Shown in pieces: positions 11,701-21,203 of a stretch of DNA of 64,000 nucleotides; positions within the stretch are counted from its first letter, which is position 1, and each line of letters starts with the position of its first letter. The translations under genes were made by a program, and so were the position numbers. The notes beneath the pieces are model-generated. The model made no database searches. It saw only the letters and a program-made list of their open reading frames with translations, and was not told the DNA's origin. This stretch comes from Chlorella sorokiniana (lineage: Eukaryota; Chlorophyta; Trebouxiophyceae; Chlorellales; Chlorellaceae). The DNA lies in assembly GCA_025917655.1 (NCBI GenBank), contig CP084618.1, positions 124,001 to 188,000 on the forward strand, read 5' to 3'.

Positions 11701-13786
11701 CGGCGGGGGACAGCCACCAGGCCTGCCCCGCCGCCTGGCTGCCGCCGTGGCCGCCATGCACGCTGCGACGCCCCGCCTGGCTGCGCGGCCGGCCCACCGG
11801 CCTGCGAGCGCACGAGGGGGAGACGTCGTGCGACATGCCTGTTGACTGCCTGGCAGCCTGGCACAAACCGGGATGCAGGGGCATGCAACACTGCCCGGCC
11901 TGCTTGGTAATTCCACGATCCTCCTCCAACACAGCTAAAAAAAGTTGCTGCCTGCCAGCGGAAACGCCGGCAACCGACACTCACTTGGTCACCGTTTCCG
12001 GGATGTAGAGCAGCGCTTCCACGTCGCGAGCGTGCTGCGCCGCATCGAAGCTGTAGATGAGCTCGCCCGCGTAGCTTCCCACCAGCTCCCCGCCCCCGGC
12101 CGCAAACGCGACCGACGTGACGGCGCGCCGCCCGGCGGCGGCGCCCGCCCCGCCCCCGCGCCGCCGCCCGCAGGTGGGCGGGAGCGTATGCAGCCACCCA
12201 CTGCGGCGCGTGCGCGCCCCTGCCCTCGGCAGCTCCGCCGCCGCCGCCGCCGCAGGGCAGCATGCGGCGGTCGTAGAGGCGCAGGAAGGGGTCGCCGCCG
12301 CCCGTGGCCATCATCCAGGGGCGGTGTTCGTCCACCGCCAAGCTCAGTATGGCCACGAGCTGCCGGGAGCGGCCCACGCGCTCCGCACGCTGGTCCACTG
12401 CAAGCATGCAGCGGCGCGGAGGACACTTTGAAACACACACACAAGCACGGAACAGACGCGGTTGCTTGCTTGTGGGGCAAAAGAGCGGGGGCAGCGCGGC
12501 GCTGCCTTTGCCTGCCCACTCCCGCCAAGCAGCTGTGCAGCGCCTGCACGCCGCACGTGGCTCCCACCCTTTGCAGAACCACAGCGGCAGGGTGGCACTG
12601 GCGTGCCTGCAGCGCTGTCCCAGCTGCGCTGCTGCCCCCAACGCCTCTCCGCAGCCCTGCCGCAGGCGCCTCCCAGCTGCGGCACCTCTCCTCCCTCTCA
12701 GCATTGCTTCTTCCCTCCAACAACCAGCACCCACCCAGCACATTGCAGTCGTCCCCGGCCAGGGCGTCGCGGTGCACGGCGGCGGGGCGCTGGCGCACGT
12801 CAAACCCCGCACCGTGCCGTCCTCGCTGGCAGACAGGAACGTGTCTGTGCGGGTGTGTGTGGGGGAGGGGAGGCGGTGGGGCACAGGATCGTCTGGCTGC
12901 TCCCCTTGCTGGTGGTACGGTTGTGTTCCAGCTACCGCAACAAGTCCTGCCGCGGCGTAGCGGCAGCAACCAGGCCCGCCGGCGGAAATCGCTCGGCGGT
13001 GCAGCGCCGCTGGCACATGCAGAGGCCTTGTTAGGCAGGCAGGCAGCAGCGGCAGGGCGGCAGCAGAGCGGCGGCAAGGCGGCAGCACCCACGTGGGTCC
13101 AGCGCCTGCACCGCCCGCACGCGCCCGGCGTGGACGAGGTACGGCCGTACCGCGCCGCGCGACACGTTGACGTGGCGGATCTGGCGGTCGGCGGCGCCGC
13201 TGATGAGCTGGTCGCCGCGGGAGGCGGGCAGGAAGCTGGCGGAGAGGATGTGGGCGGTGTGGCCCTGCACACAAGGAGCACACATACATGAGCGCATGGG
13301 TGCGGAAAGACACAACAGCATGCATGTGGGTGCAGGAAGACAGGCAGCAGCATGCATGTGGGTGCACAGCTGACGACGGGAGTGGGGGCCGATGATGCAG
13401 GCACGAGCCAAGCGGAAGCAGCTGCAGCCCCCGCAGTCACAGGAAGAAGCCAGGCGGAAGCTGCTGCAGGCACTGGCCGCAAGCCCACAGGCCAGCAGCA
13501 GCCCCCAGCAGCGCACCGTGTCGACGCTGTGGAGCAGGTCGGCGCGATCGCCGCGCCACAGCCGCAGGCGGCAGTCCTCCCCGCCGCTGGCCAGAACATC
13601 GCCGCCTTCGCTCCAGCACAGCGCGTTGACCGAGCCCGAGTGGCCGTGCAGGGCGGCCGTGGGCGTGAGGCGCTGCGCCAGGCCCGCGTCGCCCAGCGCC
13701 GCCGCCGGCAGGCGGTGGGGACAGTGGCCAAAGGCACCCTCCTGCCACGCCAGGCCGCTCTCCCGCTCAAGCAGGGCGGACAGCAT
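8780..13786 (-). CDS. WD40 protein of the DCAF6/DCAF8 type (CUL4-DDB1 substrate receptor)
   Basis: WD40 blades appear in the order known for the DCAF6/DCAF8/WDTC1 group, whose members recruit substrates to CUL4-DDB1 ubiquitin ligases. From the ATG at 13786: a leader LERESGLAW; blade 1 LHGHSGSVNALCW ... LRLW (exon 13517-13786); GHTAHILSASFLP ... IRHVNV (13093-13264); FLSASEDGTVR then FDVRQRP (12742-12844); and WMMATGGGDPFLRLYDRRM followed by ELVGSYAGELIYSFD (about 11984-12398). A long Ala/Gln/Gly-rich insertion follows (about 9500-11950). The propeller then resumes with MYRRRFAGHLN, DDGNLFVWEYASG and LPVLASAGPGPVVRLWSPE, stopping at 8780. The late GHxN...SDDGxxFxW block after a long disordered insert is typical of DCAF6. 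I see no IQ motif or TPR. The frame changes at the G run 12805-12808, between GTVRG and FDVRQ, so an indel is likely there. Confidence 0.8.
10115..10143 (-). repeat. (CAG)n tract encoding poly-Gln in the DCAF6-like gene
   Basis: About nine or ten CTG units on the plus strand read as CAG (Gln) on the coding strand, inside the disordered middle of the WD40 protein. Poly-Ala (GCC/GCG) tracts flank it. Confidence 0.75.
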
Positions 13787-14737
13787 CGGGACACCCGCTC
13801 CAGCTGTCGCGATCAGTGGAATGGCCGCCCGACGCCCTGCCCAAAGGGAAAGTGGTTGGGACGCGAGGGGTGTCGCATCGGCAGGCTCTGGACGACTTTC
13901 CACACTTTCGAAGCGTAATGGCACGGGCCGGCGCCCTCCCAGGCAGCGCTTTTCAGACCTTTATGGGACTGGCAGCAGGCGCCGCACGGCCTCTGTGTCG
14001 AAAAAGGCCCATCAGAGAGCTGCAGGAAGTCACATTGAGTGTCTATATTCCGACACTTTAACCCAAGGTGGGTTGGCTCTCGTTCGGTGCCCACCCGTGT
14101 GCAGTTGGGGCTTACACTTTACATTTTGGCCCGTAACGCCCTTGTATAAACTTTTCACAGCTGGTCGGAAAACCTCCTCCCGTGCCCAGGCCCCCCACCC
14201 CTGCGCATTCCCTAAGCGCAGCCGCCCAGCCCGCCGCCACGCAGCCCAGCCCGGCACCCGAGGCGTGGCTGCAAGAGCAGAGGTGGGGCTTGGAGCAGGA
14301 GAATGCCTGACCGCCCCACAGCCTGAATCACTGGCTAGACCAGGAGCTGCATGCTGAGCGGCAGGCAGCACGCATGAGCATGCTCGCCAAGGCGGTTGCC
14401 GACCAAGCCTCTCTGGCGCTGGTCAGCAGGTGGCTGTTACACTGTACGAGCTTTTGGGCTGTTGATGCGGGGCAGAACGAAATCAGAACATATTCTCACA
14501 ATAACCCGAGTTGGCAGTGCGGAAGAATGGGAGGTGGAGGAATCGGTGATGGCAAGGGGCGAGGGAGGAGTTGGCTTGCTGAAGGGAGCAGGGATGCAGT
14601 ACTGCCGCTGTAAGGACACCAGTGCTGAGGGGGCGGGCTGTGCCGCTGTGCCTAGTTGTTGGCAATCAAGAAGCCTCTGCGGGGGAAGGAGCAGTCTCGG
14701 AGCATTATCAGCACAAGCAGAACGATCAACAGCAGCA
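13787..14737. other. Intergenic region between DCAF6-like and first SAM gene
   Basis: This lies upstream of the DCAF6-like start and downstream of the first SAM-domain gene, both on the minus strand. I see no conserved coding text. The lower GC around 14000-14170 and 14480-14520 fits promoter or UTR sequence. Confidence 0.45.
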
Positions 14738-15449
14738 TCACACCAGAACAAAGGCGCACTGCAGAAGGTCGTGTTGCCGGGTGCTGGCGCGCCGCCGCCC
14801 CCACCTGCGCATCATGCGGTTGCGCCGCGCCGCCAGCATCACCAGTGCCGCCCCGCCGCGCCCGCCCTGCTTGCCGTCGCTCGTTGCGGACGACGGCGGC
14901 GGGGGCGAGTAGGCAGCTGACGGGGGTAGGTGCTGGTGCCGGCGGGCGGTGGGTAGCCCGCCGTGGCGCAGCCCGCGGGTGCTGCTGCTCCGCAACTCAC
15001 AACGGGATACCCGGCGGGCGGCTGCTCGGGGCTGCCGCCGAGCTTGCTGCCCTGGGCGTGGCCGGCGCGGCAGGCGGCGCCGCCTGCTGCGGGCTGGCGG
15101 AAGCTGCGGCGTGGCTGCTGCTCGCGGAGCCGCCGCAACCCATCTTGGCGAGGCTGCTGCGGATCTTGCGGGCCTGCAGCGGCCTGCAGCCCAGCTCTGT
15201 GATCATATCCTCATCACTCAACTCAAGCAGGTCTGCAGAGATACAGCCAAAGCGGGACCGCAGGTCAACAGGAGGGTGCCGGCAGCCACTGGCGGCGCCG
15301 ACAAAGGGCAAGCAGGGCTGTGCCTGCCCACCTGCGCCGGACACGGCGTTGTGTTTAAAGGAGGCCACAACATCGTCTGGGAGCTCCAGAAGCTTCAGCC
15401 AGTCGCACACTTGCGACACAGTCCATTCAGAGAGGGTGGCACCCGGCAT
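14738..15449 (-). CDS. SAM-domain protein, copy 1 of a tandem pair
   Basis: Exon 1 (15332-15449) begins with an ATG and encodes LSEWTVSQVCDWLKLLELP ... SFKHNAVSG, the first helices of a sterile alpha motif. A phase-1 intron follows. Exon 2 starts at 15232 and completes the domain with LLELSDEDMITELGCRPLQ and ARKIRSSLAKMG. SAM domains mediate protein-protein or RNA binding, and no partner can be inferred. After the domain comes an Ala/Ser/Pro tail. The first in-frame stop is at 14997, but the neighbouring frame contains PEQPPAGYPVV and then AALVMLAARRNRMMRRW, which resembles the C-terminus of copy 2. The reading probably shifts by an indel or a short intron and ends near 14738. Exon 1 has the same length and phase as in the next gene. 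Confidence 0.72.
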
Positions 15450-15944
15450 AGCTCAGCTTGGTGGGGTCTGGCGGCGCTCAAAGGGTAGCTTTTGAAAGAT
15501 TAGTATGTTGGAATGCCAAGCTACTGCGGGTGCGGGCCGGCACAAGGCTTTAAAGCCTCGCCCAGCTCCCTGCCAGCGCCGCCATCTGGCCGTGACTCCC
15601 CGCGGCCCGCCTCTTTCGCGAACACTGGGAAGGCTGCGAGCAACCTCCTTAGCTTCCGTGTTGGCTTCAACGAAGCTTCACGGTGCGTCTGCTCTGAAGC
15701 ACGCCTCCCTGCTGAGGCTGCGCAGCCGGGCGCCTGCTGCCCCCTGGTGGCACGCCGCTGCGGCCTTCAGGCTTGCTTGCAGCTCAACCCCGCGAAATCC
15801 GAAGGTGCAGCACAACAAACATGTCACAAGTAAAGAGCTGAGCATAACATACAGGGCATGGCTGCGACATCACGAGCGCCCTCGGCGCCCGCTGCCGCTG
15901 GCTGCCACGGGGCCGACGGCAGCACACGCCCGGCTGCTCCGTCC
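15450..15944. other. Spacer between the tandem SAM genes
   Basis: About 500 bp separate the start of SAM copy 1 from the end of SAM copy 2 (both minus strand). No conserved reading frame is visible. It should hold the promoter of copy 1 and the 3' UTR of copy 2. Confidence 0.5.
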
Positions 15945-17004
15945 TCAGTTGATCGGCATCAGTTCATCATCATCATGCCGCTGCAGCAGGAGCAAGAGGG
16001 CCGGATGATCAGCAGCATGTGGGCTGCAAGCACGCGAGGGGTTGCCGCCGAGCCCCGCTGGGAAGCCTCCAGGGCTCGTCGCCTCTCTCGGCGGCGCCCT
16101 GCGGAACGCGGCACCTCCAGCATGCCAGCCGGCCTTATAATCGAGCAGGCCCCGAGGCCGCCGCCCACCCACCGGCGCATCCTGCGGTTGGGGCGCGTCA
16201 GCAGCACTGCCGCCGCCACCTTCTTGCCGGTGTTGTTATTCTCCGGGGCCGCCTCCGCTGCGGGCGCTGCAGCATAGCACAGCAAAGGGCCACACGGGCG
16301 TTGAAAGCAAGCAGGCGGCCAAGCTGGGGAGACACCACCAGGCGACACCATGGGCTGATCAACTGGACTGGACCATCCGCGGCAGCAGGGTCGCACCTGG
16401 CGCCGGCGGAGCATACGCAGGAGGCGGGTAGGCAGCCGGCGGCGGGTAGGCACCCGGCGCAGCGGCCGGGGGAGGGTAGCCAGCTGGTGGCTCCGCCGCC
16501 GGGCGGCGGGGGCCGGGCAGCGACGACCGCCGCCGCGGGCGCGGGCGCCGGCTCGGCAGCGGGGGCAGTCACCGCAGAGGCGGCTTTGCCAAAGCCCAGC
16601 TTCTGCAGCTGGTTGCGGATCTTGCGGGCCTGCAGCGGCTTGCAGCCCAGCTCTTCCTTCAGATCCTCGTCACTCAGCTCAAGCAGGTCTGCAGGAGGAA
16701 GAACACGGGCAGTGAGGAGTGGCGGCAACAACAGCAGGAGAGTGAAGGAGCGGCCGCAACCCTTGACCCTCCGCAGCTACTTGCACTCACAAAGCGACCC
16801 GGAGCGCTTGCGGTGCAGGGGTAACGTGCTGCAACGAGAACTCACGATCTCCCCGTCCTCGCGGAACCTCAGGCATGGGCTCCTACCTGCTCCCGCTACC
16901 GCGTTTTCCTTGAAAGACTCCACTACACTGTCCGGCAGCTCCAGCTCTTTTAGCCACTCGCACACATCCTCCACGCTCCATTCTGACGGCCCTAGAGACG
17001 GCAT
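15945..17004 (-). CDS. SAM-domain protein, copy 2 of a tandem pair
   Basis: Exon 1 (16887-17004, 118 bp, same length and phase as the neighbour) encodes SEWSVEDVCEWLKELELP ... SFKENAVAGAG. Exon 2 (to 16688) continues LLELSDEDLKEELGCKPLQ and ARKIRNQLQKLGFGK, completing one SAM domain. An Ala/Pro linker follows. In the neighbouring frame it becomes a clean [20 protein letters not shown] repeat, which suggests an indel near 16500. The C-terminal part (about 16200-16280) contains VAAAVLLTRPNRRMRRW, similar to copy 1. The stop is uncertain (15945 or 15959, depending on frame). The domain is recognised with confidence; the function is unknown. Nothing looks like a transmembrane helix or kinase domain. 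Confidence 0.72.
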
Positions 17005-17816
17005 GCTGTATTGAGAGTTGTACGAAACGTGAAAGATGAAATAAGCCGCTTGCCGACACCTAGAGGAGAATAATCAACGAATTCCACCGGGGGCTGTCAT
17101 GACACTGCACAGCTGCTGTCCCGCGGCGGCCTCATCTTTCAGTGCTTTGGCACACCCCTCAAGCTGTTCGCACTCTCCAGGACACCTGCTCCATCTGTGA
17201 GGAGCCTTTGAATGTATTACTTCAATCAGCTTATTCTTACTTTGACCCGCCCGTGATCAACTGAAGCACTCGTGCTATTTTGCAAGGTGTTGCCCTGACA
17301 GGGCAACTCCAAGTTGACACATTTGATCTGTTGCAGGGCGGAACTGCACCCAGGCCCTTCACTGGGGAAATGTGTTCCTCGAGACTATGCAAATAGGGAA
17401 AGTTGGGAGCAGGTCCCAAATGGATCCGAGTGCAAGTGGATATCCTGCCGTACCACATCAACTACGGTTGGGCGGCGCACAGAGCACAGGGATGCCTGGT
17501 TTTGAATGGTTATTTCCAGAGCAGTGTGTAGATCATGTGAAATGTGCTGCGCTCGCAAGGGCTCAGCGAACCAGTGCAGATGCGCCGCGCCCCCCCAACA
17601 GTGTTCCCTGGCAGAATGCTGCGGCGCCCGCTGGCAGCGCCTGGCAGCTGTCGCCTGCAAGGGCAGGGCGCCTAAGCCCGGGTACAATGTCCGTGGAGCG
17701 AGGGCACGCGTTCCTTTTCGATATCCTCATCGCCCCAGCGTCGCAACCTGTGCATTTTAAAAGTTCGGGTCCTTTATCATCCGTGCAATTCAAAGTTCGG
17801 GCTTTTTCGCCCCGTC
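17005..17816. promoter_or_regulatory. Divergent upstream region, SAM copy 2 / MYND gene
   Basis: About 800 bp separate two divergent starts (17004 minus, 17817 plus). It is AT-richer than the coding DNA around 17000-17300 and has no conserved reading frame. No specific element is claimed. Confidence 0.45.
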
Positions 17817-20800
17817 ATGGACAGCGCCGCCCTGAACGATGCCCAGGCGGCCGCCGAGCGAGAGTTCCTGGCCTACGCCGCTCTCCGCGTCGGCGGCTGC
17901 AGTGGGGCAGCGCGCGCGCTGGTGAAGCGCGCGGCCCAGCGGTACAGGGACGCGCTGCAAGCCCTGCAGCGCTGGGGCCACAGAGGGGAGCGCTTTTGGG
18001 CTGCGCTCACGGTGGGTGGACAGGGCTGGCGTGCTGCTTGTCCCTGGCCTCCCTGCCCTCCTCCCCCGCGCTCTCATGCCATGCAAACTGACATCCATGC
18101 TGCAAGCTTTGCGGGCTTGAAGGCTTGCTTGCACGCTGTGCACGCCTGAAGCTCCCGCCCGCCCGACCCTGCCGCTTCGCTTGCGTCCATGCTGGCAGGA
18201 GCTGTCGCTGGCCGTGGACGCCATCCTGTACGGCTGTTCCGGGCAGTACAGCACGTACTTTGGTGCCCGCCAGTACACCGAGCTTGTGCTGCCCGCGCTG
18301 CGTGGCATGGGGACCGGCGTGCCCGGCGCCCCGCTCCCGCACCAAGCCGCGATTGTGAGGCGGCTCGGGGGCCGGCGGGGCAGCGAGGCTGCTCTGTGTG
18401 TTGGGCTGCATGGCGGCAGGGCGGCTTGCCTCCCCACCCGCCGCCACCCCCACCCGCCTCTGGAGGGGCTCGCCGCCCTCGCCCGCACCCTCTCTGCGGC
18501 ATCGCCCGGAGGCCCGCGTCCAAGTGTGCCATTGAACACCACTGACCCCAAAGTACCCCCCAACCAACCCCGCCCGCCCCTCGTTGGGCCCCCTCGCCTC
18601 CCCCAGTCGGCCCCCTTCCCAACTCCCCTGGGCCCCCTTCCCTCCTCCCCCACACGCACACCGCAGGCCGGCGACTTCCTGCACCACACGCACTGAGGCG
18701 TTGAGCGAGGCGGAGCAGCGGCGTGGGCTGGCGGAGGTGTGCCGCGTGCTGGGCCTGCTGCGCCGCCGCCCGGCCAGCTTCCAGGCCGCCGAGCACCTGC
18801 ACTTCAGCCTGGTGGCGGCGCTGGGCACGGTGCGCTGCCCCCTCCCGCAGGCTTGTTCCGTCTGCGCTGGTTCCTACCACCTTTGCGTGTTCTCCGCTGG
18901 TTGTTTGTGTTGGCGTGTTTTTGGGGGGGGGGGAAGGGGGGCAAGGGGGCGGGCGCAGGGGCGGGGCGGCCATGCAGGGGCAACCCTCGGTTCGGCGCGG
19001 TGCGTCCAGCAGCTGCCGGATGGCTCTGCTGCTGTGGCATCCGGCGGCGTGACGCTCCTAAGGCACAGGGGCCCCCATGCGCACGCCTGCCTGCCCCTCC
19101 CATTGCCTGCGCAGCTTCTGTTCCAGCGCACGGAGCTGGACGCCCCCGACCCGCGCGCGGCTTCCCAGGCGCTGCCCGCCGCAGCTGGCGGCGGAGGCGG
19201 CGGCGGCGGGCGGGCTGAAGTCCGCGCTGGTAGCGATCACCGAGCCGCCAGATATCCCCCATGCATCCGTGGGAGCAGCCTGTTTTGGACGAGTGAGCGG
19301 CGGCTCGTCGCGGGCCCCATGCAGCCTGGCTGCTTGTTGGCCTCGGCTGCCCGCCACGGCGCCATGCCAAGCCACATGCGCTTTTGCAGCGCTCCCGGCC
19401 CTTCCTGCCTCGCCTCCGCCGCAGCCGCCGCACTCCTCCGCTGCGCCCGCCGCCTGCTATGAATTTTGTCATTAAAAAGCCTTGATGCCTGCCGACGCAG
19501 GAACGTGTGGCACCTGTTCTTCACTGCCCGAGACATGGTGGCGGGCCTGTTTGCCACCCAAAACACCGCCGCCGCGGCCAAGGTGGCCAAGTGGGCGGCG
19601 GGGCAGCCGGAGGTGGCGGACGCCCTGCTGCTGCGCGTCGGACGGCGGCCGCCGGTGCCGGTAAGTCCTGCCGCCCCGCTGCGTCGGCTTGCTCGGGCCC
19701 TGGGCTGCCCGTGGCCGCCGTGGCTCTACTTGGTTTCAGCGTTCTTCGAGTTGCCCCATCCATCGCCGCTCGCTCGCATAACGCGCTGCGCGTTTGGGTC
19801 CGGGGGCCAGCTGGCGGGGGCTTGTGTGATGACCCCTCCCCTGCGTTCCTGCCATCATGCAGTGTTCCTTGTGTTTTCTTCCACTTCCTGCTCCTTTCCT
19901 CCACACGCAGCGCGTCGAGCCGGTGGCGGTCTACGCCGCCGCCGTCGCCTGCGGCCTCGCCAGCCTGGACCCCCGCCTGGCGCGGCGGCTGGAGGCGGGG
20001 GCTGGCCGCCAAGCTGGAACACCTGCTGGGGTGGCTGACCGAGTGAGCCGCTCCCCGCTCCGCAGCGGTGCTCCACCGCTTCGGAAGCCTCTGCATGCTA
20101 CGCCGCCGCTGCTGCTTCTTGCGTCGGCGTGCCTGCCTGAGCAGGAGCTGGGAGGGGGTCGGGACCCGCGTGTGGCCCCTCGCTTAGGCCCCTCCCGGGA
20201 GCAGCGCCGCTGGCCGATGGCAAACTTGCCCGGCTGAAGCTCACGCGCAGCCAGCACTTGGGCACACACGCACACGCCGCCTGCCCCCCTCTCCAGCGCA
20301 CACACTCCCAAACCTGCTCTGCCCGTGCAGGCCGGACGAGGTGGCAGAGGTGCGGCGCTGGCGGGACCGGCTGTACGGCGCCGCGGCATCGAGCGAGGCC
20401 GCGGCGGCGGCGGCGGCCGGCGGCGCCGCCACTGAGCCGCTCGGGCACCCGCCCCATCATGCCCAGCAGGCGCAGCAGGCCCAGCAGCAGCAGCGGCTGC
20501 CCTCCCGCCAGGAGCTGGCCGCCCTGCCGGTGCGGGAGCTGCGGGCGCGGCTGGCGGCGGCGGGCGGCGGACCGCGCGCGGCTGCACAGAGAAGGGCGAC
20601 CTTGTTGACCGCCTGCTGCGGTGCGGCTCTGGGGGTACATCGGCGGTACATGCGGTACAAGCGGTGCAGGAGGGTGCGCCGCCAGCAGCACAGGCAGCGC
20701 GGCAGGCTGCGCCGGGGGCAGACGCCGGCGTGGGGGCGGGCCAGCCGGTGAAGCGGCGGCGCCCGCCCCGCCAAGCTCTGCGCAGCGTGCGGAGCGCAGC

Positions 20801-20973
20801 ACGGCCCCTCCGGCGCCAAGCTGCGCCTGTGCGGCGGCTGCCGCTCCCTCTACTATTGCGGCGCGGAGTGCCAGGGCGCGGCCTGGCCCAGCCACAAAGT
20901 GGCGTGCCGGCGGCTGCAAGCTGCCAAGGGAGAGGGCGGGCAGCGGGGCCAAGCCGCCGCCGGCGGCAGCTGA
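17817..20973 (+). CDS. MYND-finger protein with SAP-like motif
   Basis: The protein starts [20 protein letters not shown] (exon 17817-18011). Helical exons follow at about 18199-18354 ([20 protein letters not shown]), 18666-18830 ([20 protein letters not shown]), 19130-19260, 19501-19660 ([20 protein letters not shown]), 19911-20042 and 20332-20640. The last of these contains [18 protein letters not shown] and, in the adjacent frame, [13 protein letters not shown]. That pattern is SAP-like and is often found beside zinc fingers. The C-terminus is a MYND zinc finger: CAACGAQHG ... [16 protein letters not shown] ... [12 protein letters not shown], with all Cys/His ligands. MYND fingers bind short proline-rich peptides, so an adaptor role is likely. 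Frame changes near 18700, 19180, 20000, 20590 and 20775 are needed to read it through, probably indels. The N-terminal half is unassigned. Confidence 0.7.
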
Positions 20974-21203
20974 GGCGTCGCGGCGCTGCTAGGCGTGTTT
21001 GCCTTGTTGCTGTGAGTTGTTTGCTGAGCACCCAGGCTTTACAAAAAATGCGGTCATGGCTCAAAACTAAAAGGGTAGGCGGACCAGCAGCAGCAGGGCA
21101 GGCGGTGCCGGCCAGGGCCGTGCAAACAGGCAGGGAAACGCATGCAGGAAACATTGCGACGCACTGGAAAATTTGCTGGAACAAACAAGCTGCAAACAAA
21201 GCC
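20974..21203. other. Convergent intergenic zone with a TGTAA-type poly(A) signal
   Basis: The MYND gene (+) and the QueC-like gene (-) converge here, only 230 bp apart. On the minus strand TGTAAA occurs at about 21038-21043, some 160 nt past the QueC-like stop. TGTAA is the usual poly(A) signal in chlorophyte algae. The assignment is inferred. Confidence 0.4.

Noticed and set aside
10629-13367. 912-codon open frame on the minus strand as one exon
   Set aside because: It contains real WD40 pieces but reads through introns with clear splice sites, so it is not a single exon.
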